Below, piece by piece: positions 11,230 to 18,266 of a stretch of 46,692 bases of DNA. Each line of letters begins with the position of its first letter. Position 1 is the first letter of the stretch. The notes beneath the pieces are model-generated. The model was not told where the DNA came from. It did not search any database and saw only the letters and a list, made by a program, of their open reading frames with translations. The DNA comes from Thermoplasmata archaeon (GTDB taxonomy: Archaea > Thermoplasmatota > Thermoplasmata > Lutacidiplasmatales > UBA184): positions 1 through 46,692 of the forward strand of contig JAKIVT010000005.1 in the NCBI GenBank assembly GCA_022750415.1. Reading direction: 5' to 3'. The translations under genes were made by a program, and so were the position numbers.

Positions 11230-11995
11230 CCGGCCCTGAGGTCTCCGGCGTCCGGATCTTCGCCATGGACTGCTGCTGCTGCTGGAGCGAGTGGCGGACC
11301 TCCCCTTCGATCTCCGCCGCCTTTTCCCGGAGGGGCTTCGTGTCGAGGACGAGCATCGGCACGAGCGGATTGATCGTCTCGATCACCTTCGCGGCCGCCC
11401 GGGCGTCCGGGTAATCCTTGTGGGCCTGGGCGACGAGGCAAAGGACCGGGGTCTGGCGACCAATCGCGCTGAGGAGCAGCCCGCCGGCGAACCCGGTGAC
11501 GACGCCGTTGGCCGGCTCGAAGTGGTACTTCGCCAGAAGGGGCGCGGCCGCCCGGTTCGCCATCGCGACCACACGGGCATCTCCTCGGACCTCCTCGTCC
11601 ATCGGCTGTCCCTCGACCGCGACGAGGAGCTCGATCCCCTTCGCTTCGGTCCAGTCGATGAGGAGTCGGCTGAGCCGGTTCAACATCTCCGGCGGCGGCT
11701 GGATGTCGGAGATGCCGACGACCAGCTGTTCGCAACGGCGGTCGACGCCGCAGACGACCTTCGACGCGTAGAATCGGACTGGGGCGCTGACGACCCCCTC
11801 TTCCATGATCACCGTCGGGGGGAACTCCTCGCTGACCATGTACGCGACATTGGTCATGTCGAGGGCGTGGACGAGGTAGGAGGCGGCGACCGACCCGACC
11901 AGGCCGTGGGTGGGGAACCCGATGACCATCATCGCCCCCTTGAGCGACTCGTCCCGGGTGTCGATGATTTTCAGGTCGTCCATCACCAGCGCCAC
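11213..11995 (-). CDS. PAC2-family protein (proteasome assembly chaperone-like)
   Basis: GFPTHGLVGSVAASYLVHALDMTNVAYMVSEEFPPTVIMEEGVVSAPVRFY..., NGVVTGFAGGLLLSAIGRQTPVLCLVAQAH; GTG start. Confidence 0.9.
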   Translation of the reverse strand: MALVMDDLKIIDTRDESLKGAMMVIGFPTHGLVGSVAASYLVHALDMTNVAYMVSEEFPPTVIMEEGVVSAPVRFYASKVVCGVDRRCEQLVVGISDIQPPPEMLNRLSRLLIDWTEAKGIELLVAVEGQPMDEEVRGDARVVAMANRAAAPLLAKYHFEPANGVVTGFAGGLLLSAIGRQTPVLCLVAQAHKDYPDARAAAKVIETINPLVPMLVLDTKPLREKAAEIEGEVRHSLQQQQQSMAKIRTPETSGPGEMYR

Positions 11996-12068
11996 GGTTC
12001 CTCCTCCGGGAAGAACGATGCCGCTCCGGACTTAAACCGTTGGTTCGTCGATTCCGTCGGACCGGAAC

Positions 12069-12425
12069 CTACGTTCCGCGACTTCTCGCTCTCGGGCGGT
12101 CCTCGCGAAGCCAACCGGCCAACGGAAGCAGGCTCCGGTAGAGTTCCGTCCCCACCGGCGTGAGGTCGTACGCCACGGGAGCCCCCCGAAACAGTTCCGT
12201 CGTGCTGCGGACGATGAGCCGTTCCCGCTCGAGGGCGCGCAACGTCGACGTCAGTGTCGCCGGGCTCACACGGGGCAGCGACCGCTGAATCGGGCCGAAC
12301 CGGAGCTGTCCGTTGTGGCCGAGGAGGGTGACCACACACATTGCCCACTTCTTCCCCACCACGTCGATGAGCCCGACCGGCGGACAGGGGCAATTGTAGA
12401 CCCCCTCGCAACACTCGGCGTCCAC
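12069..12425 (-). CDS. Cys-rich HxlR/winged-helix transcriptional regulator
   Basis: PPVGLIDVVGKKWAMCVVTLLGHNGQLRFGPIQRSLPRVSPATLTSTLRALERERLIVRS. GTG start at 12425 proposed (VDAECCEGVYNCPCPP); the listed ORF starts at 12461. Confidence 0.82.
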   Translation of the reverse strand: MDAECCEGVYNCPCPPVGLIDVVGKKWAMCVVTLLGHNGQLRFGPIQRSLPRVSPATLTSTLRALERERLIVRSTTELFRGAPVAYDLTPVGTELYRSLLPLAGWLREDRPRARSRGT

Positions 12426-12446
12426 TTCGCTCGTACGTAGCGGCGG

Positions 12447-12481
12447 GTTATAACACTTCATTCCTTGAAGTGTCGGAGGTG
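12447..12481. promoter_or_regulatory. Bidirectional promoter/operator: palindromic TATA (GTTATAAC), perfect 8-5-8 inverted repeat (ACACTTCA-TTCCT-TGAAGTGT, 12453-12473) and Shine-Dalgarno GGAGGTG
   Basis: Read directly: gttataacacttcattccttgaagtgtcggaggtg lies between the divergent HxlR gene and the poly-Cys ORF. Confidence 0.75.
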
Positions 12482-12485
12482 CGCC

Positions 12486-12587
12486 ATGAGCGGAACTGAG
12501 AACTGCGGCCCATGCTGCTGCTGCTGCTGCTGCAAGTGCGATTGCAGCGAGTCGACCAGCAAGCCGGGCTGCTGCCGGAGCGCGTGA
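12486..12587 (+). CDS. 33-aa poly-cysteine micropeptide (metallothionein-like candidate)
   Basis: ATG at 12486 with GGAGGTG ending 5 nt upstream; translation MSGTENCGPCCCCCCCKCDCSESTSKPGCCRSA*, 12 Cys. Its TGA overlaps the arsC GTG (GTGA). Too short for the supplied ORF track. Confidence 0.72.
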   Translation: MSGTENCGPCCCCCCCKCDCSESTSKPGCCRSA

Positions 12588-13027
12588 CCGCCGAACGTCG
12601 GGTGGTGTTCGTCTGCGTGGAGAACGCGGCGCGCTCGCTGATGGCCGAGGCGATCTTCAACGCGGAGCCCCCCGCCGGTTGGGCAGCCGGATCCGCGGGA
12701 ACGCGACCGGCGGCCCAGCCGAACCCCCGCACCGAGCGGTTCCTCCGCGAGATCGGCCTCGAGCTCCCGCCCCACCCCCCGCAAGAACTCACGGCCTCGG
12801 GGCTCGATGCGGCCAACCTCATCGTCACGATGGGCTGTCTCGATGACGCGAGCTGCCCGGCGAATCTCCGCCGTCGGGAACTGCGAGATTGGAAGCTCCC
12901 GGACCCGCGCATACTCGACGACGACGGATTCCGTGCGGTGCGGGACGAGATCCGTCGCCGGATCCGGGAACTGGCCCGCGAGTTGAGGGCCGGTCCGGAT
13001 AGCCCCCGCGCGGGGCCCACGACGTGA
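12584..13027 (+). CDS. arsC: Arsenate reductase ArsC, LMW-phosphatase family
   Basis: RRVVFVCVENAARSLMAEAIF (CX5R loop), VTMGCLDDASCP redox Cys pair, DWKLPDP; GTG start coupled to the upstream micropeptide. Confidence 0.9.
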   Translation: MTAERRVVFVCVENAARSLMAEAIFNAEPPAGWAAGSAGTRPAAQPNPRTERFLREIGLELPPHPPQELTASGLDAANLIVTMGCLDDASCPANLRRRELRDWKLPDPRILDDDGFRAVRDEIRRRIRELARELRAGPDSPRAGPTT

Positions 13028-13689
13028 CGTTCGAGCTCCGCACTCGACTCCTCGCCGAGGTGGCCGGCACCGCCCTCTTGGTCGGGATCGGCACGGGCGC
13101 GATTGTCGCGACGACCGGCGTCGGGAGCGGACGCTTCGCGATCCTGGCGTTCGCCTGGTTCGTCGCGGTCACGATTCCCGTCTTCGCGTTCGCCTCCGTC
13201 TCCGGCTCGGAGATCAACCCGGTCGTGACCCTCGCCCTCGTCCTGGACGGACGCCGACCCCGGCGAGAGGCGTTCCTCTACGGGGCGGCGCAGCTCGCCG
13301 GCGCCTTTCTCGGGAGTGCGCTCGTCGGGCTCGCTTCCGGAAGCTTCGCCCATCTGGGGGCGACCACCCCGGCCGACGGCAATGTGCTGCGGACGTTTCT
13401 CCTCGAGTTCGCCTTCACCTTTGCCCTCATCGTCACGGTCTTGGCGCTCGTGCGGGTCGGTCCTGGCCGGGCCCGTTGGCGGCTGACGTGGCCCGGCGCG
13501 GTGGTCGCGGTCTCGACGTTCCTGATCGGTCCGTGGACCGGAAGCTCGCTCAACCCGGCTCGTACCCTCGGCCCGGCAGTCCTCTCGGCGGCGTACTCCG
13601 ACCTGTGGGTCTACCTGGTCGCCACGCCCCTCGCCGCAGTCGTCGCGGCCATGGCGGTCCGGACCGGCGAGCGGCTCCGGGGCCGTTAG
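13024..13689 (+). CDS. MIP-family channel (aquaporin/AqpS-like)
   Basis: 221 aa, multiple TM segments; SGSEINPVVTLAL and TGSSLNPARTLGPAV, the two NPA-type loops (first is NPV). GTG start overlaps the arsC stop by 4 nt. Confidence 0.92.
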   Translation: MTFELRTRLLAEVAGTALLVGIGTGAIVATTGVGSGRFAILAFAWFVAVTIPVFAFASVSGSEINPVVTLALVLDGRRPRREAFLYGAAQLAGAFLGSALVGLASGSFAHLGATTPADGNVLRTFLLEFAFTFALIVTVLALVRVGPGRARWRLTWPGAVVAVSTFLIGPWTGSSLNPARTLGPAVLSAAYSDLWVYLVATPLAAVVAAMAVRTGERLRGR

Positions 13690-13690
13690 G

Positions 13691-13698
13691 CTAAATAT
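13691..13698 (+). promoter_or_regulatory. TATA-box candidate for the sqd1-like gene
   Basis: CTAAATAT about 28 nt upstream of ATG 13723. Confidence 0.5.
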
Positions 13699-13722
13699 CC
13701 CGAGACCCCCGTTCTTCCCGAA

Positions 13723-14973
13723 ATGAAGGTCCTCATCACGGGGATCGACGGGTACTCCGGCTGGCCGCTCGCTCTCCACCTGCTACGGAGAGGCCACGAG
13801 GTCGTCGGGATCGACAATTTCGTTACCCGAAAGCGGGTGAAGGAGGTCGGCAGTTGGTCCGCCACCCCGATCGGCTCGTTCGCGAAGCGCCAGGAGGCCG
13901 TCGACCGGCTCCTCGGAAAGAAGATCACGTTCTACAAGGGGGACATGACGAAGTTCCCGTTCGTCGTCGACGTCCTCCGACGGGAAAAACCCGACACGAT
14001 CGTCCACCTCGCCGAGCAGCGGAGCGCTCCGTACTCGATGATTGACGTGGACCACGCCGTCCGGACGCAGGTCGAGAACATCACCGGGACCCTTCACCTG
14101 CTCTACGCGATCCGGGAGGCGACGCCCGAGTCCCACCTCGTGAAGATGGGGACGATGGGCGAGTACGGAACCCCGAACGTCGATATTCCGGAGGGGTTCT
14201 TCGAGATCGACTACAACGGGAAGCACGACCGGCTTCCCTTCCCCCGCCAAGCGGGCTCCTGGTACCACTGGAGCAAGGTGTTCGATTCCGGCGACGTGAT
14301 GTTCGCCACCAAGATCTGGAACCTGAAATCGACCGACGTCATGCAGGGGATCATCTACGGGACCCGGACCCCCGAGATCACCGACGACGCCCTGCTGACC
14401 CGGTTCGATTTCGACGAGACGTGGGGGACCGCCCTGAACCGGTTCGCCGTCGAGGCCGTCCTCGGACTCCCCATCACCCCGTACGGGAAGGGGGGCCAGG
14501 TCCGCGGGTTCATCGCGCTCGAGGACTCGATGCAATCGCTCCGCCTCGCGGTGGAGAACCCGGCGAAATCGGGCGAGTACCGGGTCTTCAACCAGTTCGA
14601 CGCCGCCTACACGATCAACGACCTTGCCGAGCTCACCCACCGAGTCGCCCGCGACCTGGGGCTCAACCCGCGAATCGAGCACCCCCCCGACCCGCGGGTC
14701 GAGGCGGAGCAGCACTACTACAACCCGATCCACGAGAATCTGCCCGCCCTCGGCTACAAACGGAGCCGGAATCTCGAGGAGGTCCTTCGCGAGATCTTCA
14801 AGGACCTGATCCGATTCCGCCGGCGACTCGAGAAGCGGCGGCACGTCGTTATGCCGACCGTCGACTGGCGCCAGGGCGACAACACGGCGAGCCTCGGAGC
14901 GCGTCACTCGGGCGGCCCGGCCGCCCCCACGCCCCCGACGGCCTCCGAGGACCCATCCCGGACCCCGGCCTAG
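13723..14973 (+). CDS. UDP-sulfoquinovose synthase (SQD1/Agl3-like SDR)
   Basis: MKVLITGIDGYSGWPLALHLLRRGHEVVGIDN, HLVKMGTMGEYGTPNVDIPEGFFEI, YHWSKVFDS, all typical of SQD1. Confidence 0.9.
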   Translation: MKVLITGIDGYSGWPLALHLLRRGHEVVGIDNFVTRKRVKEVGSWSATPIGSFAKRQEAVDRLLGKKITFYKGDMTKFPFVVDVLRREKPDTIVHLAEQRSAPYSMIDVDHAVRTQVENITGTLHLLYAIREATPESHLVKMGTMGEYGTPNVDIPEGFFEIDYNGKHDRLPFPRQAGSWYHWSKVFDSGDVMFATKIWNLKSTDVMQGIIYGTRTPEITDDALLTRFDFDETWGTALNRFAVEAVLGLPITPYGKGGQVRGFIALEDSMQSLRLAVENPAKSGEYRVFNQFDAAYTINDLAELTHRVARDLGLNPRIEHPPDPRVEAEQHYYNPIHENLPALGYKRSRNLEEVLREIFKDLIRFRRRLEKRRHVVMPTVDWRQGDNTASLGARHSGGPAAPTPPTASEDPSRTPA

Positions 14974-14978
14974 TCCCG

Positions 14979-15863
14979 ATGCGCGGCGTCGTCACCCTCG
15001 CGGGCGAGGGGACGAGGATGCTCCCTTGGAGCCGGGGGTTGCGGAAGGAGTTCCTGCCACTCTACGACCGGGCGGAGACCGGGGAAACGGTCCTCAAACC
15101 GGTCGCCCACCTCGTCCTCGAGACGATGGTCGCGGCGGGGATCGACGACGTCACGCTCGTCGTCGGCGCCAAGGACCTCGCGTTCGTCCAGAACTACTTC
15201 ACCATCGACCGGGAGCTCTTGCAGCGGCACGCCCGCCACGCCGAGCGTCTCGCGGAGACGGAGCGGTTCTACAGCACCCTTCGGGACCTCCGGATCCGAT
15301 TCGCCGTCCAGCCCGCGCCGCGGGGGTTCGGCGACGCCGTCGCCCACGCCGAGGCGTTCGTCGCCGAGGGCCCCTTCGTTCTCCACGCCGGCGACGCCGT
15401 CCTGATCGAACCCCGCCGGGGAGCCCTGCTCCGGTCGATGGGAGCGTTGCTCGAACGGGAGCAGCTCGACGCGGTGCTCTTGGTCCGCAAGGTGAGCGAC
15501 CCGCGGCGGTACGGCGTCGTCGAGGGGCGGCCGGACGGCCGGGAGGGCGGCTTGCAGCGACTGGTCGTCACGGGGATGGAGGAGAAGCCGACGAAGCCCC
15601 GTTCCCAGTGGGCGGCCACCGCCGCCTACGCGTTCTCCCACCGACTGTTCGACGCCCTGCGAGCGCTCGGAGGGTCGGGGCCGACTGGGGAGATCGAACT
15701 CACGGATGCGATCCGCGCGTTGATCGCGGACGGCCACGTCGCGGCGCTCGTCCTCACCCCCTCCGCCGGCGAATGGCGGAGCGTCGGGTCCCCGGAAGGG
15801 TTCCAGCTCGCGCTCGACCGGACCCGACGGCGCGCCCACCTGAGCGGGAAGGACCCGCCCTGA
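14979..15863 (+). CDS. UTP-glucose-1-phosphate uridylyltransferase-like nucleotidyltransferase
   Basis: MRGVVTLAGEGTRMLPWSRGLRKEFLPLYD...KPVAHLVLETMVAAGIDDVTLVVG..., RYGVVEG, GEIELTDAI. Confidence 0.88.
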   Translation: MRGVVTLAGEGTRMLPWSRGLRKEFLPLYDRAETGETVLKPVAHLVLETMVAAGIDDVTLVVGAKDLAFVQNYFTIDRELLQRHARHAERLAETERFYSTLRDLRIRFAVQPAPRGFGDAVAHAEAFVAEGPFVLHAGDAVLIEPRRGALLRSMGALLEREQLDAVLLVRKVSDPRRYGVVEGRPDGREGGLQRLVVTGMEEKPTKPRSQWAATAAYAFSHRLFDALRALGGSGPTGEIELTDAIRALIADGHVAALVLTPSAGEWRSVGSPEGFQLALDRTRRRAHLSGKDPP

Positions 15864-15992
15864 GCCCCGGCCGGACCGGATATCGACAATCGTCGATTCG
15901 GGCCGGGGGAACGATTAAGGGGTCTCTTCCCATCCCCCCGGTATTACCGCGTCCCGGATTTCTCGTCGGACGGGGAGGATCGTCCGCCGCCA

Positions 15993-17069
15993 ATGAAGCG
16001 TCAGATGGTCGATATGCTCGCGGACCTGATCAAGATCCCGAGCGACCCGTTCTCCGACAAGCAGGAGGTGCTCGACTACGTCCAGTCGTTCACCGACCAG
16101 GTCCACATGCGGAACACGCTGTTCGGCGAGTCGACCGCCCCGGCGCTCCTCGCCGAGTACGGCCAGGGGGGCGTGGTCCTCTCCGGCCACCTCGATACAC
16201 CACCAATCGGGGACTACTGGAGTTTCTCGCAGAGCCAGCTCGCCGGCGGCCGGATGTACGGTCGCGGGGCGGCGGACATGAAGGGGACCGTGATCGCGAT
16301 GCTGCAGGCGGCGCAGGACCTCGTGGCGCGCAAGGTCCCGGTGGTCCTCGCGCTCACAACCGACGAGGAGACGACGATGCAGGGCGCCGCGGCGTTGGCG
16401 AAAACGCTCCCGATGCGGCGGGCGAAGGCGATCGTCGTCGGCGAACCCACCGGCCTTCGCGTGGCCTACGCGGAGAAGGGCGTCCTCGACCTCGCGATCG
16501 AGACCCGGGGCAAGGCGGCGCACGGCGCGATGCCGCACCTGGGAGAGAATGCGATCTCGAAGATGATGCGGATCCTCCGGGGCTTGGAGAGTTTCAAGGG
16601 CCGCATTGCGCACCCCGAGCTCGGCAGCGTGACCATGAACATCGGCACGCTGAACGGAGGTACCCGGATCAATGTCGTCCCCAACAAGGCGACGGCGGAG
16701 GTCGACATCCGATTCCCGCCTCCGTACTCCCCGGACCAATTGTACCGCGAGATCGAAGAGCATCTGCGGCGGATCAAGACCCCCTTCACGCTCCGGCGGC
16801 TTCTGAGCATGCGGTCGGTCCAGATCGACCCGGAGAGCCCCCACGTGAAGCTGCTCCGGGAGGTGTCGAGCGCCGAGTCCGCCGTCCTCGTCCACGCCAG
16901 CGAGGCGGTCTGCTACACGCAAGTGAACCCGAACGTCGTCATCTTCGGCGCCGGCGAGGAAGAACTCTCCCACCAGGCGAACGAGTACGTCAAGGTCGAA
17001 GCCGTCGCCCGCGCCTCCGAAGTCTACAAGAAGTACGCGCAACGGCTCGCGACCGGCAAGGCTGGCTGA
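15993..17069 (+). CDS. M20-family metallopeptidase (ArgE/DapE/ACY1 type)
   Basis: VVLSGHLDTPPIGD, MYGRGAADMKGTVIAML, TTDEETTMQGA, VGEPTGL, KAAHGAMPHLGENAI. Confidence 0.92.
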   Translation: MKRQMVDMLADLIKIPSDPFSDKQEVLDYVQSFTDQVHMRNTLFGESTAPALLAEYGQGGVVLSGHLDTPPIGDYWSFSQSQLAGGRMYGRGAADMKGTVIAMLQAAQDLVARKVPVVLALTTDEETTMQGAAALAKTLPMRRAKAIVVGEPTGLRVAYAEKGVLDLAIETRGKAAHGAMPHLGENAISKMMRILRGLESFKGRIAHPELGSVTMNIGTLNGGTRINVVPNKATAEVDIRFPPPYSPDQLYREIEEHLRRIKTPFTLRRLLSMRSVQIDPESPHVKLLREVSSAESAVLVHASEAVCYTQVNPNVVIFGAGEEELSHQANEYVKVEAVARASEVYKKYAQRLATGKAG

Positions 17070-17081
17070 CGGGCGCGGCCC

Positions 17082-18266
17082 GTGAAGATCGCCGAATTGG
17101 CCACGCGGTATCCGCCCGGCCCCGGCGGTGTCGAGCGCCACGTCCGCGAAGTCTCCGTTCGGCTGGTGCAACGGGGCCATTCGGTGGACGTGTTCACGAC
17201 GGACCTGTACCGGGAGTACCCGTGGCTGCGGCTCGGGCCGGAGGTGCCGCGGGACGAGGTCGTAGACGGCGTCGCCGTTCACCGCCTGCCGGCGTGGACC
17301 CTTCCGAGCGAGTTGCACTACCCGTTCTTCCGCGGGCTTGACAAAGCGCTCGCCGCAGCGTCCCCCGAGCTCGTCCACGCCCACACCTACGGGACGAACC
17401 ATGCGGCCGCTGCCGCGCGGTACGCCCGAAAGACCGGTCGGCCGTTCGTCCTCTCCGCCCACTACCATCCGATCTGGTCGATCGAGGGAGGGTGGCTCCG
17501 TCACCGGATTCGGGGGTTCTACGACCGGCAACTCGCCGCTCCGATTCTCGCATCGGCGAAGCGGGTGATCGTCCAAACCCACGAGGAGGAGCGACTGCTT
17601 CGGGTCCCGGGATTTCCCATCCCCCCCGTCGAGATCGTGCCGCCCGGGTACACGCCCCTCCCCGCTCCCCCCGAAGGGGACCGGCCGTTCGCCCGGTCGC
17701 TCGGGATCGAGGGGCCCTTCCTCCTGTTCGTCGGGCGGCTGGCGTCGAACAAGGGGCTGCTCGAACTGGTCGACGCGTTCACGCGCCTCGCGCAGCACGA
17801 CCCGACCGCGACGTTGGTGCTGGTCGGGGAAGACGGGGGGATGCGTCCCGCCGTCGAACGGAACATTGCGGCGCGGAGCCTGGGCGGACGAGTGCGCATC
17901 ACCGGGTACGTCGCGGACGAGCGGCTCCTCGCCTCGGCGTTCCGGGAGGCCCGCTTGTTCGTGCTCCCGAGCGAGTACGAAGCGTTTGGTCTCGTCCTCC
18001 TGGAAGCGCTCGCGCAGGGGACTCCGGCCGTCGCCTCGCGGGTGGGGGGAATCCCGGAGTTTCTCGAGGACGGCAAGGCCGGTCGCCTCGTGCCGCCGAA
18101 CGAGCCCGTGGGGCTCGCGAACGCGATCCTCACGCTCTGGGACGACGAGACGACCCGGAAGAAGTTCGGGGCATATGGCCGGGACGTCGTCGTTCCGAAA
18201 TACTCCTGGGAACGGGTCGTCGACGAGCTCGAGCGGATCTTTCGGGACGTCGCGGACGGACGATGA
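17082..18266 (+). CDS. GT4-family glycosyltransferase
   Basis: PGGVERHVREVSVRLVQRGHSVDVFTTD; LFVGRLASNKGLLELVDAF; LPSEYEAFGLVLLEALAQGTPAVAS. Confidence 0.93.
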   Translation: MKIAELATRYPPGPGGVERHVREVSVRLVQRGHSVDVFTTDLYREYPWLRLGPEVPRDEVVDGVAVHRLPAWTLPSELHYPFFRGLDKALAAASPELVHAHTYGTNHAAAAARYARKTGRPFVLSAHYHPIWSIEGGWLRHRIRGFYDRQLAAPILASAKRVIVQTHEEERLLRVPGFPIPPVEIVPPGYTPLPAPPEGDRPFARSLGIEGPFLLFVGRLASNKGLLELVDAFTRLAQHDPTATLVLVGEDGGMRPAVERNIAARSLGGRVRITGYVADERLLASAFREARLFVLPSEYEAFGLVLLEALAQGTPAVASRVGGIPEFLEDGKAGRLVPPNEPVGLANAILTLWDDETTRKKFGAYGRDVVVPKYSWERVVDELERIFRDVADGR

